Source: an uncultured Bacilli bacterium (lineage in GTDB: Bacteria > Bacillota_I > Bacilli_A > RF39 > UBA660). From it: a stretch of DNA of 64,000 nucleotides. Both the position numbers and the translations under genes were made by a program. A model generated the notes under the pieces. The model saw only the letters and a list, made by a program, of their open reading frames with translations, searched no databases and was not told the DNA's origin. The stretch lies in contig CANQOH010000002.1 of assembly GCA_947625425.1 (NCBI GenBank), forward strand, positions 34,875 through 98,874. The letters run 5' to 3'. This document shows positions 25,705 through 34,524 of this stretch, in pieces (the stretch's first letter is position 1; each line of letters begins with the position of its first letter).

Positions 25705-26739
25705 ATGGAAAAAGTAAAAAAAGTATTTAATACTATTACTAAACAAATAAAAGATTTTATTGCTAAAAGTGCTCAAGATTCAAAACTATTAGAACTAATC
25801 TTCTTTAGTTTTGTTTTAGTGACTGTTATTTTATCAATAATGGGTATTTGTGTAGCTATGTCATCTAATAAATACCAAAGTGCCATTGTAACACCCGAAA
25901 TAAATGATGATGAAGTAAAAGAAATGAATGATGGTGGATTCCTAAGTCGTGATGAAGACGAAGAAGAAACAAATAATGAATCATCAGAAGAAGAACCTGA
26001 AAACAACAATTCTAATAATAACGAAAATAATAATCCAGATAATAATTCAGAGAACAATTCAAGTAACAATCAAAATAATAATGACAAACCAAATACTAAC
26101 AATAACACCAATAATGACAAACCAAATAGTAATAATAATTCTAATAGTAATTCCAACTCTAATTCAAATTCAAATAACAATAATAATAGTTCCAACGATA
26201 AACCAAATTCTAATAACAATCAACAAACTAATCCTAGTAATGGAAATAGTTCAATGGGTGATAATTCAAATAACTCTAATAGTCAAAATCCATCTTCAAA
26301 TAGCGGAAATAATAATCAACAATCTTCTACAACTCCATCAGAACTTATAACTATTAGTTGTTCTTCATCAACTAAGAAAAATCTAATTGAAAATAATGTC
26401 ATATATCCAACAACTATTGTTGAACAAATCACCGCTAAATTTGATGCAAATACCAAAACATTTTATCAGGCTGATGTCACAATTGCTATGTACTATCTAA
26501 ATCAAAATGTTGATGATTTAGATGCTCTCCAAACCTTATATGAAAAAAGACTAGGTATTTATGCAAGCTACTTCAATATTAGTAATCATCAAGTTGTTTT
26601 TTCATCACCAACAGAAGCTTATATCAATTTAAAAAATTTAGATTATAAAACCTATTATGCTGGTTATGGTAAAGAAACTGAAACCTATGACTCATTTAAA
26701 TATACCTTTGAAGCCGGTAATTATTTATGTCGAACTTAA
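25705..26739 (+). CDS. Membrane-anchored protein with long Asn/Ser-rich linker
   Basis: Not recognised. The 344-residue protein has a cytoplasmic Lys-rich start and one membrane helix (about 30-52, LIFFSFVLVTVILSIMGICV). An acidic stretch (DEDEEETNNESSEEE) is followed by about 125 residues of almost pure Asn/Ser/Pro/Lys low complexity with DKPN repeats (about 90-215). The C-terminal domain of about 130 residues has a Cys near each end (ISCSSS and NYLCRT). The layout suggests a surface domain held away from the membrane on a flexible stalk. A -10 TATACT lies near 25674. It sits alone between topA and lepA. Confidence 0.6.
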   Translation: MEKVKKVFNTITKQIKDFIAKSAQDSKLLELIFFSFVLVTVILSIMGICVAMSSNKYQSAIVTPEINDDEVKEMNDGGFLSRDEDEEETNNESSEEEPENNNSNNNENNNPDNNSENNSSNNQNNNDKPNTNNNTNNDKPNSNNNSNSNSNSNSNSNNNNNSSNDKPNSNNNQQTNPSNGNSSMGDNSNNSNSQNPSSNSGNNNQQSSTTPSELITISCSSSTKKNLIENNVIYPTTIVEQITAKFDANTKTFYQADVTIAMYYLNQNVDDLDALQTLYEKRLGIYASYFNISNHQVVFSSPTEAYINLKNLDYKTYYAGYGKETETYDSFKYTFEAGNYLCRT

Positions 26740-26783
26740 AAAGATTATATAATCTTTTTTTTATGGCTAAATTTTGATATAAT
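26740..26783 (+). promoter_or_regulatory. Terminator followed by lepA promoter
   Basis: AAAGATTA pairs with TAATCTTT around a two-base centre (26740-26757), followed by Ts. An extended -10 TTTGATATAAT (26773-26783) then precedes lepA. Confidence 0.6.
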
Positions 26784-26801
26784 CCTACTTAGGTGATATT
26801 T

Positions 26802-28598
26802 ATGGGTCAAGAAAATATTCGTAACTTTTCCATTATTGCTCATATTGATCATGGTAAAAGTACCCTAGCTGATCGTATTCTAGAGATTACTGGTGGTGTT
26901 GATAAACATGATATGAAAGACCAAATCCTTGATAGTATGGATCTTGAAAGAGAAAGAGGAATTACTATCAAGTTAAATGCTGTTCAGCTTAAATATAAAT
27001 ATAATAATGAAGAATATACTCTTCATTTAATAGATACTCCAGGTCATGTCGATTTTAGTTATGAAGTATCAAGAAGTTTAGCTGCTTGTGAAGGAGCAAT
27101 CTTAGTAGTCGATGCTGCTCAAGGTATTGAAGCTCAAACTCTAGCTAATCTCTATTTAGCCTTAAATGATGACTTAGTAATAATCCCAGTAATTAATAAA
27201 ATCGATTTACCTAATGCTGATGTTCCTAAAGTATTAAGAGAATTAAAAGAAGTATTAGGTTTTAATGAAGATGAAGTATTACTTTGTAGTGGTAAAACTG
27301 GTGAAGGTGTTGAAGATTTAATAAAAGCTATTATTGATCGTATCCCAGCTCCTAAAATAAATAATAATGCCCCAACAAGAGCCTTAATCTTTGATAGTCA
27401 CTTTGATCCATATCGTGGGGTTATTGCTTTAGTCAGAGTCTTTGATGGTAAAATAACTAATAAAGATACCATGAAAATGTTAGCTACTAAAGACTGTTAT
27501 GATGTTGTTGAACTAGGTGTTAATCACCCTAAAGAAGAAATTAAAAATGAACTAGTATCTGGTGAAGTAGGTTGGATAAGTGGTTCTATTAAAGATATAA
27601 GAAGTGTTAGAGTTGGTGATACTTTAACTGTCCTAAGTAATGAAGCTAAAGACCAGTTACCAGGTTATCAACCAATGAAACCAATGGTTTATAGTGGTAT
27701 CTTTCCAGTTGAACCAAATAAATTTCCGCAACTACGTGAAGCTCTAGAAAAATTACAACTGAACGATGCTTCCCTAACTTTTGAACCTGAAACAAGTGAT
27801 GCCTTAGGTTTCGGCTTCCGTACTGGTTTCCTAGGTTTACTTCATATGGATATTATCATGACTAGACTAGAAAGAGAATTTGATTTAGATATCATTGCTA
27901 CTAGCCCCTCAGTTATCTATGAAGTTGACTTAACTAATAACGAAACAATCTTAATTGATAGTCCAACTAAAATGCCAGAACGTGGACTTATTAAAGAAAT
28001 AAGAGAACCATATATTAGAACTAATATCTTTGTTCCAAGTGATTATATTGGTCCAATCATGGAACTATGCCAAGATAAAAGAGGTATTTATAAAAGTATG
28101 GATTATATTGATCCAACTAGAGTTAATATCCATTATGAAATACCTTTAGCTGAAATAGTTTATGACTTCTTTGATAAATTAAAAAGTATGACAAAAGGCT
28201 ATGCCTCATTTGATTATGAATTATGTGGTTATAAACCATCAGATTTGGTAAAAATGGATATTTTAATTAATGGTGAAATAGTTGATGCCTTAAGTGTAAT
28301 TGTTCATAAAGATCAAGCTTATAATCGTGGTAAAAAAGTTGTTGAAAGTTTAAGAGAAATAATTCCTCGTCAACTATTCCAAGTGCCATTACAAGCTAGT
28401 GTAGGTAGTAAGATTATCGCTCGTGAAAATATCAGTGCTATGCGTAAAAATGTCTTAGCTAAATGTTATGGTGGCGATATCTCCCGTAAAAAGAAATTAT
28501 TAGAAAAACAAAAAGAAGGTAAAAAACGTATGAAAATGGTCGGTAGAGTTGAAGTACCACAAGAAGCCTTCTTAGCTGTTTTAAAATCCGATAAGTAA
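26802..28598 (+). CDS. lepA: Elongation factor 4 (LepA)
   Basis: LepA is a ribosome-bound translational GTPase. The 598-residue protein has G1 HIDHGKST (about 15-22), G2 RERGITIK, G3 DTPGHVDF, G4 NKIDLPNA and the EF-G-like domains. The LepA-specific C-terminal domain includes [20 protein letters not shown] (about 564-583). Length is standard. ATG 26802 after AGGTGA is used rather than the GTG at 26793. Monocistronic, with a hairpin terminator at its end. Confidence 0.95.
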   Translation: MGQENIRNFSIIAHIDHGKSTLADRILEITGGVDKHDMKDQILDSMDLERERGITIKLNAVQLKYKYNNEEYTLHLIDTPGHVDFSYEVSRSLAACEGAILVVDAAQGIEAQTLANLYLALNDDLVIIPVINKIDLPNADVPKVLRELKEVLGFNEDEVLLCSGKTGEGVEDLIKAIIDRIPAPKINNNAPTRALIFDSHFDPYRGVIALVRVFDGKITNKDTMKMLATKDCYDVVELGVNHPKEEIKNELVSGEVGWISGSIKDIRSVRVGDTLTVLSNEAKDQLPGYQPMKPMVYSGIFPVEPNKFPQLREALEKLQLNDASLTFEPETSDALGFGFRTGFLGLLHMDIIMTRLEREFDLDIIATSPSVIYEVDLTNNETILIDSPTKMPERGLIKEIREPYIRTNIFVPSDYIGPIMELCQDKRGIYKSMDYIDPTRVNIHYEIPLAEIVYDFFDKLKSMTKGYASFDYELCGYKPSDLVKMDILINGEIVDALSVIVHKDQAYNRGKKVVESLREIIPRQLFQVPLQASVGSKIIARENISAMRKNVLAKCYGGDISRKKKLLEKQKEGKKRMKMVGRVEVPQEAFLAVLKSDK

Positions 28599-28622
28599 GC
28601 AATAATAATGCTTGCTTTTTTT
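28593..28622 (+). terminator. lepA terminator
   Basis: AAGTAAGCA (28593-28601) pairs with TGCTTGCTT (28609-28617, one G-U), followed by Ts. Confidence 0.65.
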
Positions 28623-28668
28623 ATTGGTTGTGTATACAATATTAACTACGTGAAAAAGAGGGTTTAAA

Positions 28669-29301
28669 ATGATTGATATTACACAAAATGAAGAAGATAA
28701 AGACCAATATATTACAAAAGTCTATTTAAAAGATGATGCTAATAAATTTATTAAATGTTATGCATCAGGTCGTCTTGAAGAACAAGATTTTACTATTTCT
28801 CAATTAAATCAAACACTATTCCAAATGGAAAAACAATATTTACAATATCGTGAAGAATTTATCGCTAGTACTTTTAATAAACTAAAGAAAGTTTCTATTA
28901 ACAAACTAATTGAAGCTTTTATAGCTATTGCAGGTGTTTATTTAACTAGTCAAATAGATATGCCATCTATTCTAAAAATTCTAATTGCAACTATTTTAGT
29001 AGTAGGTTCTATCTGCTATCAAAGAAAACAAAGTGATATTGAAGAAGAAAACGAATCTAATTTAAGAATAGTTGCCACCGCTGATGAATTCTTAGAACAT
29101 AAAGATAAATTTAAAATAAAAGTTAAAGATCCTAATACGGCAACCGAAGAAGATTGGTATTTATTAACCTTATCCGATATTGAAACAGTCTTTGAACCAA
29201 AATTAGTCGCTAAATTAGCTCAAGGCTTAACACCAGAAGCTAAAGAAGAACAAAGTCAAATAACCACTGAAGTATTAGAAAAAAGAATGAAGTTGAGTTG
29301 A
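28669..29301 (+). CDS. Novel two-helix membrane protein, first of a tandem paralogous pair
   Basis: Not recognised. The 210-residue protein has a cytoplasmic-type N-terminal domain (about 1-80), a hydrophobic hairpin of two membrane helices (about 87-125) and a charged C-terminal domain. The motif 'KCYASGRLEEQDFTISQLN' (about 28-46) matches 'IKYADGRESHEPYTLHNYN' in the next gene, and the two proteins share length, helix positions and an acidic C-terminal part. They are therefore paralogues by tandem duplication. AGAGGGT precedes the ATG. The second gene starts four bases after the stop. Confidence 0.6.
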   Translation: MIDITQNEEDKDQYITKVYLKDDANKFIKCYASGRLEEQDFTISQLNQTLFQMEKQYLQYREEFIASTFNKLKKVSINKLIEAFIAIAGVYLTSQIDMPSILKILIATILVVGSICYQRKQSDIEEENESNLRIVATADEFLEHKDKFKIKVKDPNTATEEDWYLLTLSDIETVFEPKLVAKLAQGLTPEAKEEQSQITTEVLEKRMKLS

Positions 29302-29305
29302 TCCT

Positions 29306-29920
29306 ATGTTAGATTTTGCTAAAAATGAAAATGAAGAAAAAACCTTTATCGTTGATATTGAATGTAATGCTAAAGAAATGATTATTAAATATGCTGATGG
29401 TCGTGAAAGTCATGAACCATATACTTTACATAACTATAATGTCTATCATATTCGTATGGAAGATCAAGCTAAAGAAAATCTTGATTATGCCTATGATGAA
29501 ATTGCTAAAGATAGTTTCTTAGTTTATGTTAAAAGATTAATGGCTATTATTGGTGGTATTATTGCTGGTATTGTTATATATAATGTTGATATTCATATCA
29601 TCATTAAAATAATCTTAGCTTTATTAATATTACTTGGTGAGGTTTTATATTATTTATATAATGAAATCTATTTATCTGTCTTAGCAGATGATTTACAAGA
29701 AGTAAGTGCTACTGACTATTACTTAAAAAATATTGATAAATTTAAATACTATGATCCTAAGCTTGGTGAAAATGGTTATATACTACCTATTGAAGATATA
29801 GATAAATATCATCTAGCACCAAGTCAATTAGAACAAATAGCAACTTTAGTAACTGAATTTCGTGAAGAAGGCGTTGATAATAGCGATATTCGTCTAACTT
29901 ACACGAACCCAAATGCATAA
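29306..29920 (+). CDS. Novel two-helix membrane protein, second of the tandem pair
   Basis: A 204-residue paralogue of the preceding protein: N-terminal beta-rich-looking domain with KYADGRESHEPYTLHNYN (about 29-46), two membrane helices (about 80-120, MAIIGGIIAGIVIYN and IIKIILALLILLGEVLYYLY), and a C-terminal acidic domain. The start ATG follows GAGTTGATCC closely, so translation is probably coupled. The promoter of the following HD gene overlaps its stop codon. The function is unknown. Confidence 0.6.
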   Translation: MLDFAKNENEEKTFIVDIECNAKEMIIKYADGRESHEPYTLHNYNVYHIRMEDQAKENLDYAYDEIAKDSFLVYVKRLMAIIGGIIAGIVIYNVDIHIIIKIILALLILLGEVLYYLYNEIYLSVLADDLQEVSATDYYLKNIDKFKYYDPKLGENGYILPIEDIDKYHLAPSQLEQIATLVTEFREEGVDNSDIRLTYTNPNA

Positions 29921-29927
29921 TTTATGC

Positions 29928-29933
29928 TATAAT
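29928..29933 (+). promoter_or_regulatory. Promoter of the HD-domain gene
   Basis: TGcTATAAT (TATAAT at 29928-29933) lies immediately after the preceding stop, 16 bases before ATG 29949. Confidence 0.5.
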
Positions 29934-29948
29934 ATTAGTGGTGATGAT

Positions 29949-30521
29949 ATGAATAAGAAAGATGTATTTAAACAAGAACTAAATTATATTGTTGATGAAG
30001 AAATAAGAGAATCTCTAGCGACTATGATTGAAAAAATACCTGATTATTTCTTTAAAATTCCTGCTTCATCAACTGGTAAATATCATCCAGCTTATACGCA
30101 AGGTGAGGGTGGTTTAGTTAGACATACTAAATCCGCTGTTAGAATGGCTTATGAACTATTCGGTATATATAAATTTCCCCAAAGAACTAAAGATTTAATT
30201 ATTATGGCTTTAGTTTTACATGATAGTGTTAAAAAAGGTGAACAAGAAACTCAATATACCTTATTTGATCATCCCTTAGTAGCTTGTGAATTCTTAAAAA
30301 AATATAAAAATGAATTAAAACTTAATAATGATGATATTAACTTCGTCTGTGAATGTATAAGTAGTCATATGGGTAAATTTAATACTAGTAATTATAGTGA
30401 TGTAATCTTACCAATTCCTAAGACTCCTGAACAGAAATTTGTTCATATGTGTGATTATTTAGCATCTCGTAAAGTAATTAATATTAAATTTGATGAAAAC
30501 AATAATATAGTAGATGAATAA
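29949..30521 (+). CDS. HD-domain phosphohydrolase-like protein
   Basis: A 190-residue protein with the HD metal-binding pattern: GGLVRHTKSAV (H59), then ALVLHDSVKKG (H91-D92), SSHMGKF and HMCDYLASRK. The spacing resembles the HD portion of YhaM-type proteins but without the OB-fold domain. Such proteins act as phosphohydrolases or phosphodiesterases on nucleotides; the substrate is unknown. ATG 29949 after GGTGATGAT is preferred over an upstream in-frame ATG at 29913 inside the previous gene. A short hairpin TAGAT/ATCTA with Ts follows the stop. Confidence 0.75.
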   Translation: MNKKDVFKQELNYIVDEEIRESLATMIEKIPDYFFKIPASSTGKYHPAYTQGEGGLVRHTKSAVRMAYELFGIYKFPQRTKDLIIMALVLHDSVKKGEQETQYTLFDHPLVACEFLKKYKNELKLNNDDINFVCECISSHMGKFNTSNYSDVILPIPKTPEQKFVHMCDYLASRKVINIKFDENNNIVDE

Positions 30522-30569
30522 TCTACTTTTTTCTGGTCAATTATCGTTACCAAAGCAAATAACTCTTCA

Positions 30570-30586
30570 TACACTAATATAGTGTA
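30570..30586. promoter_or_regulatory. Inverted repeat next to the ZIP transporter start, possible metal-regulator operator or RNA hairpin
   Basis: TACACTA-ATA-TAGTGTA is a 7-3-7 inverted repeat that abuts AAGGAG and lies 11 bases before the ATG of the ZIP gene. It could be a repressor operator or a hairpin affecting ribosome binding. Confidence 0.4.
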
Positions 30587-30597
30587 AGGAGAAAAAT

Positions 30598-31329
30598 ATG
30601 AATGTCTTAATTGGAATACTAATCCCTTTTTTTGGAACAACATTTGGTTCCTTAATGGTTTATTTCATCAAAAATAAAATATCCCGTAAATTAGAAATTA
30701 TAATACTTGGTTTTGCTGCTGGGGTAATGATGGCTGCTTCCGTATGGTCCTTAATAATCCCTGCTATTGAAATGAGTAAAGGTCTTACTTGGTTCCCAGC
30801 TACGATTGGTTTAATAATTGGTATTACTTTTTTCTTTTTAATCGATTTAATTCTTAATAAAAAGAAAATAAATCTTAATCCTAATTTAGATAAAATGATG
30901 TTAGCAATAACCTTACATAATATACCTGAAGGTTGTGCTGTCGGCATTATTTTTGCTAGCTATATGTTATACCATAATGTTACTTTAACAGCTTGTTATG
31001 CTTTATCAATCGGTATAGCTATTCAAAATATTCCTGAAGGTTTAATTGTTTCATTACCTTTAAAAAATAAAGGAATGTCGAAAAACAAAGCTTTTCTTTA
31101 TGGTATCATTTCTGCTTTATTTGAACTATTAGGTGCTATTATTACTTTAATCTTTTCTAGTATTGTAAGTGTTATCTTACCATACTTATTAGCCTTTGCT
31201 GCCGGCGCGATGATTTATGTTATCATTGTTGAACTAATACCTGAATCAACTGAAGAAAATAAAGTTAATACAATCGGTTTTTTACTAGGATTTGTTATTA
31301 TGATGATTTTAGATGTTGCATTAGGATAA
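30598..31329 (+). CDS. ZIP-family metal (zinc) transporter
   Basis: A 243-residue integral membrane protein with about eight helices. Signature metal-site motifs are HNIPEGCAVG (about 101-110, helix IV) and IQNIPEGLIVS (about 142-152, helix V), placing it in the ZIP family (ZupT/YgaP-like) that imports Zn2+ and other divalent ions. It is followed after 38 bases by a CDF-type efflux gene with its own promoter. The inverted repeat upstream may link it to metal control. Confidence 0.88.
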   Translation: MNVLIGILIPFFGTTFGSLMVYFIKNKISRKLEIIILGFAAGVMMAASVWSLIIPAIEMSKGLTWFPATIGLIIGITFFFLIDLILNKKKINLNPNLDKMMLAITLHNIPEGCAVGIIFASYMLYHNVTLTACYALSIGIAIQNIPEGLIVSLPLKNKGMSKNKAFLYGIISALFELLGAIITLIFSSIVSVILPYLLAFAAGAMIYVIIVELIPESTEENKVNTIGFLLGFVIMMILDVALG

Positions 31330-31331
31330 AT

Positions 31332-31342
31332 TATGATATAAT
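31332..31342 (+). promoter_or_regulatory. Extended -10 promoter of the CDF gene
   Basis: TATGATATAAT lies two bases after the ZIP stop; AAAGGAG and ATG 31368 follow. Confidence 0.6.
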
Positions 31343-31367
31343 TAAAAAGCGCTAAAGGAGTGTTATT

Positions 31368-32252
31368 ATGGATCGCTTTAAAGAAGCTAAACGAGCTAGT
31401 ATCTTAGGTATTATCGGTAATATCTTCTTATTTATTATCAAGATGATTGTCGGTATAATCTCATCTAGTCAAGCTATGTTTGCTGATGCTTTTAATAGTG
31501 CTTCTGATATCTTAAGTTCAATAATGACTTATATCGGTTCTAAAGTAGCTAGTAAAGGCGCTGATGAAGATCATAACTTAGGTCATGGTAAAGCTGAATA
31601 TATTTATTCCATGCTTATTAGTGTAACAATGATTGTTTTAGGTATAAAAATCTTATGGGACTCAGTTATATCTTTATTTATCAAAAGTAACTACGAATTT
31701 ACTATCTGGTTAGTAATCGTCTGTCTTGTAACTATAATTACTAAATTACTATTATTTCTTTATACCAGAAAAATTAGTAAAAAATATAATAACTTATTAG
31801 TTGAAGCTAATAGTAAAGATCATCGTAATGATATCTTTATAACTTCCTTTAACTTACTATCAGCTTTATTCTCTTTAATAGGAATATATATAGTCGATAG
31901 TATAGTAGGTATGATGATATCTTTATGGATTGTTTATACTGGTATTAAAATCTTTATTGCTAGTTATGATGTTTTAATGGATAAAACTATTTCTAGTAAT
32001 ACTAAAGATAAAGTCTTAGATATTGTAAAAAAACATAAAGAAATATATAAAATAAATCATTTTAATGCAACACCAGTCGGTTACTTATATCAAGTTAGTT
32101 TTTCTATCTTTGTTGATGGTAATTTATCAACCTTTGCTAGTCATAAAATCGCTAATGACTTAGAAAAAGAAATAGCTAAAAAAGTTCCCGAAATATATTT
32201 AACAGTTATTCATGTTAATCCATATGATAAAGATAAAGATTCTAGTAAATAG
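31368..32252 (+). CDS. Cation diffusion facilitator family transporter
   Basis: A 294-residue CDF protein with six membrane helices and a C-terminal cytoplasmic ferredoxin-like domain (about 205-290). Helix II carries FADAFNSASDIL (a D-x-x-x-D metal site), the loop has NLGHGKAEYIYS, and helix V LVEANSKDHRNDIF. The D/D type of site is often found in Fe/Mn/Zn exporters (FieF/MntE-like). The metal is not decided. Terminator (32235-32262) overlaps its stop. Confidence 0.88.
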   Translation: MDRFKEAKRASILGIIGNIFLFIIKMIVGIISSSQAMFADAFNSASDILSSIMTYIGSKVASKGADEDHNLGHGKAEYIYSMLISVTMIVLGIKILWDSVISLFIKSNYEFTIWLVIVCLVTIITKLLLFLYTRKISKKYNNLLVEANSKDHRNDIFITSFNLLSALFSLIGIYIVDSIVGMMISLWIVYTGIKIFIASYDVLMDKTISSNTKDKVLDIVKKHKEIYKINHFNATPVGYLYQVSFSIFVDGNLSTFASHKIANDLEKEIAKKVPEIYLTVIHVNPYDKDKDSSK

Positions 32253-32272
32253 AATCTTTTTTGTGTTACAAT
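32235..32272 (+). promoter_or_regulatory. CDF terminator and superoxide reductase promoter
   Basis: AAAGATTCT (32235-32243) pairs with AGAATCTTT (32251-32259), then Ts. TGtTACAAT (TACAAT 32267-32272) follows for the dfx gene. Confidence 0.6.
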
Positions 32273-32290
32273 AAAAGTGGAGGGATAAAT

Positions 32291-32653
32291 ATGAAATTAT
32301 TCAAATGTGCTAAATGTGGAACATTAATTGAAATGCTAGAAGAAAATTGTACTGTTATGTGTTGTGGTGAACCAATGACTGAATTAGTTGCTAATACAAC
32401 TGATGCCGCCAAGGAAAAACATGTACCATATGTTCAAATAGAAGATGATACTGTTTATGTTAGAGTAGGAGAAGTACCTCATCCTATGGATGAAGATCAT
32501 TATATTAACTTTATCGCTGCTGAATATAGTGATTCAATTGTTAAATATATGTTTAAACCAGGTGAAACTCCTGAAGCTGTCTTTGATTATGAAAAAGGCA
32601 TGACAATTTATGAATACTGTAATAAACATGGTCTTTGGAAGAAAGAACTATAA
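32291..32653 (+). CDS. dfx: Superoxide reductase (desulfoferrodoxin)
   Basis: It reduces superoxide to peroxide without making oxygen, a typical defence of anaerobes. The 120-residue two-domain protein has an N-terminal Fe(Cys)4 site (C6, C9, C24, C25) and the Fe(His)4Cys centre formed by H44 (EKHVP), H64 and H70 (HPMDEDHYI), C110 and H113 (YCNKHGLW). E42/K43 next to H44 matches the catalytic Glu/Lys region. The true start is ATG 32291 after GGAGGGA, not the upstream in-frame ATG. It is followed two bases later by a VOC-family gene. Confidence 0.93.
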   Translation: MKLFKCAKCGTLIEMLEENCTVMCCGEPMTELVANTTDAAKEKHVPYVQIEDDTVYVRVGEVPHPMDEDHYINFIAAEYSDSIVKYMFKPGETPEAVFDYEKGMTIYEYCNKHGLWKKEL

Positions 32654-32655
32654 AA

Positions 32656-33069
32656 ATGATTTTTAATAAAAACATTCCTGAACTATCAGTTCGTAATCTA
32701 TCTAAGTCTTTAAAGTTTTATCAAACTTGTGGTTTTAAAATTGAATATGAAAGAAAAGAAGACTTATTTGTTTTCTTATCTTTAGGTGAAATACAATTTA
32801 TGTTACAAGAAATAACTCCAGATGATAAATGGCAAGTAGGGGATTTAGAATATCCTTTTGGTCGTGGAATAAACTTCCAATTAGAAGTAGATAATGTTGA
32901 TAAGATTTATAATAGTTTATTAAATAATGGTTATGAAATACCATATCCAATAGAAGAAAACTGGTATCGTGAAAATAATAAATTATTAGGTAATAAAGAA
33001 TTTTTAGTTATGGATCCAGATGGTTATTTATTAAGGTTTGCTGAAGATTTAGGTAGTAAAGATGAATAG
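32656..33069 (+). CDS. VOC (glyoxalase/bleomycin-resistance) family protein
   Basis: A 137-residue single VOC-fold pair. The N-terminal PELSVRNLSKSLKFYQTCGF and the late VMDPDGYLLRFAEDLG match bleomycin-resistance-type proteins, with a Trp/Tyr-rich segment between. Such proteins bind hydrophobic or peptide drugs or act as lyases; nothing shows which. ATG 32656 is two bases after the dfx stop, so translation is coupled. It overlaps the next gene by eight bases. Confidence 0.75.
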   Translation: MIFNKNIPELSVRNLSKSLKFYQTCGFKIEYERKEDLFVFLSLGEIQFMLQEITPDDKWQVGDLEYPFGRGINFQLEVDNVDKIYNSLLNNGYEIPYPIEENWYRENNKLLGNKEFLVMDPDGYLLRFAEDLGSKDE

Positions 33070-33439
33070 TAGAGCTGCAAAAATAATCGATGATAAATTA
33101 AATGATTTGAGTTATTCTAAATTTAGAAGTAGTTTTCATTTGCGTAAAAAAGAACTAGCTTATTTAAATAATAAAGGTTATGCCAAAGTAGAAGAACATG
33201 CTAAAGACTTTATCAAAAATAAGTTAGCTCCTGCTAATCCCACGAATGATGGGGCGCAAACACCAATGAAAAATCATCCTGTTTTTATCGCTCAACATGC
33301 AACAGCAACTTGTTGTCGTAGTTGTTTAGAAAAATGGCATCATATACCCAAAGGTCGAGAACTTACAACTAATGAACAAAACTATATTGTCGCTTTAATA
33401 ATGGAATGGATAAAAAGAGAAAGCAAAAAAGATTGTTAA
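33062..33439 (+). CDS. DUF4186 family protein
   Basis: A 125-residue protein with the DUF4186 signature: SKFRSSFHLRKKELAYL (about 19-35), KLAPANPTNDGAQTPMKNHP (about 53-72), then VFIAQHATATCCRSCLEKWH and IPKGRELT. The conserved His and CCxxC cysteines suggest metal binding, but the function of the family is not known to me. It overlaps the VOC gene (ATGAATAG) and belongs to the dfx-VOC unit. A bidirectional terminator follows. Confidence 0.82.
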   Translation: MNSRAAKIIDDKLNDLSYSKFRSSFHLRKKELAYLNNKGYAKVEEHAKDFIKNKLAPANPTNDGAQTPMKNHPVFIAQHATATCCRSCLEKWHHIPKGRELTTNEQNYIVALIMEWIKRESKKDC

Positions 33440-33455
33440 CCAACAATCTTTTTTA
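33427..33455. terminator. Bidirectional terminator
   Basis: AAAGATTGTT (33428-33437) pairs with AACAATCTTT (33442-33451), A-run left and T-run right, between convergent genes. Confidence 0.7.
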
Positions 33456-34454
33456 ATTATATTCATCTTCGATATTACCAACAATTTCTTCGATAGCATC
33501 TTCCATTGTTAAGATTCCAATAAATTCATCGTTATCTGTAATAATGGAAAATGTCTCATGATTTTCTTGCATTAAACGAAATATATCATCAATCATTTCA
33601 TTCTTATCAAAAGCTAAGACATCATGTAGTATATCTTTAATCTTTAAACTTTTCTTACTTTGTTGATAGTAAATAAAATCTTTAATGTTAATATAACCAA
33701 CAACTTTATCCTTATCTAAAACGGGATAACGTGTATAATGTTTCTTTTTAATCTTTTTAATTATTGCTTCTTTATTATCATTAATATCTAAACAAGTAAT
33801 TTCAGCTTTAGGTGTCATAATCTTCGCTGCTTTTTTATCATTAAATTTAAAAATATTTAAAATATATTCTTTTTCTTTTTCTTCAACAATACCTTCTTTA
33901 CTACCAGTTATAATCATATGTCTGATATCTTTTTCTGTTAAAGAATCATCATGTTCTTTAATATTAAATATTTTACATATTAATTCAGTAGATGCTGTAA
34001 GTAACACAATAAATGGGTAGAATAGTTTAGATATAAAAGTTATTAAATTAATTGTTAAGTTAGCAACTTTAGTTGGATTAGAACGACCTATCTTTTTCGG
34101 TACTAATTCCCCAAATACTAAAGTAATATAAGATAGTATAAAAGTAATCACTATCATTAAAACATTCTCAGTAAAATTAACACTCACAAAATAAACATTA
34201 TATTCTTCCATTAAAATATCGGTAAATGTTTCTGAAGCAAAAGCACTAGCTAAAAAGCCAGCTAAAGTAATTCCTATCTGAATAGTTGATAAAAACATAC
34301 TTTCTTCTTCAAGCATTTTTAATATCTTCTTAGATTTCTTATCTCTTTTATTACTAATTGTATATTTATCTATGGATAGGTAAGCAATCTCACTAGCAGA
34401 TAAAACTCCATTTATAAAAATAAGAACTGCTAACAAAATAAAACGAATTAACAT
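33453..34454 (-). CDS. CNNM/CorC-type (DUF21 plus CBS) membrane protein lacking the C-terminal CorC domain
   Basis: The 333-residue protein has a DUF21 membrane domain with about four helices (1-165; ISEIAYLSIDK-type start and LVFGELVPKKIG) and a CBS pair (about 200-330; IMTPKAEITCLD and MIDDIFRLMQENHE). It ends at EEIVGNIEDEYN, exactly where homologues continue into the CorC/HlyC domain, so that domain is missing. The family is linked to Mg2+/Co2+ or Na+ transport. It is transcribed on minus from TATGATATACT (34480-34470). Confidence 0.85.
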   Translation of the reverse strand: MLIRFILLAVLIFINGVLSASEIAYLSIDKYTISNKRDKKSKKILKMLEEESMFLSTIQIGITLAGFLASAFASETFTDILMEEYNVYFVSVNFTENVLMIVITFILSYITLVFGELVPKKIGRSNPTKVANLTINLITFISKLFYPFIVLLTASTELICKIFNIKEHDDSLTEKDIRHMIITGSKEGIVEEKEKEYILNIFKFNDKKAAKIMTPKAEITCLDINDNKEAIIKKIKKKHYTRYPVLDKDKVVGYINIKDFIYYQQSKKSLKIKDILHDVLAFDKNEMIDDIFRLMQENHETFSIITDNDEFIGILTMEDAIEEIVGNIEDEYN

Positions 34455-34469
34455 ATTATCACCATTTTT

Positions 34470-34506
34470 AGTATATCATATTTATTATTTAAATTTATGA
34501 TATAAT
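34470..34506. promoter_or_regulatory. Divergent extended -10 promoters
   Basis: Minus-strand TATGATATACT (34480-34470) serves the CNNM gene and plus-strand TATGATATAAT (34496-34506) serves the small gene at 34525. The plus element lies in an inverted repeat ATGATA-N5-TATCAT. Confidence 0.6.
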
Positions 34507-34524
34507 TTATCATGGAGTGATAAT

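Noticed and set aside
25949..26350. A 133-codon open frame (+) inside the Asn-rich protein gene
   Set aside because: It is the shifted frame of the repetitive AAT/AAC tract, giving an Ile/Asn/Thr repeat with no ribosome binding site. The main frame has a membrane helix and a folded-looking C-terminus.
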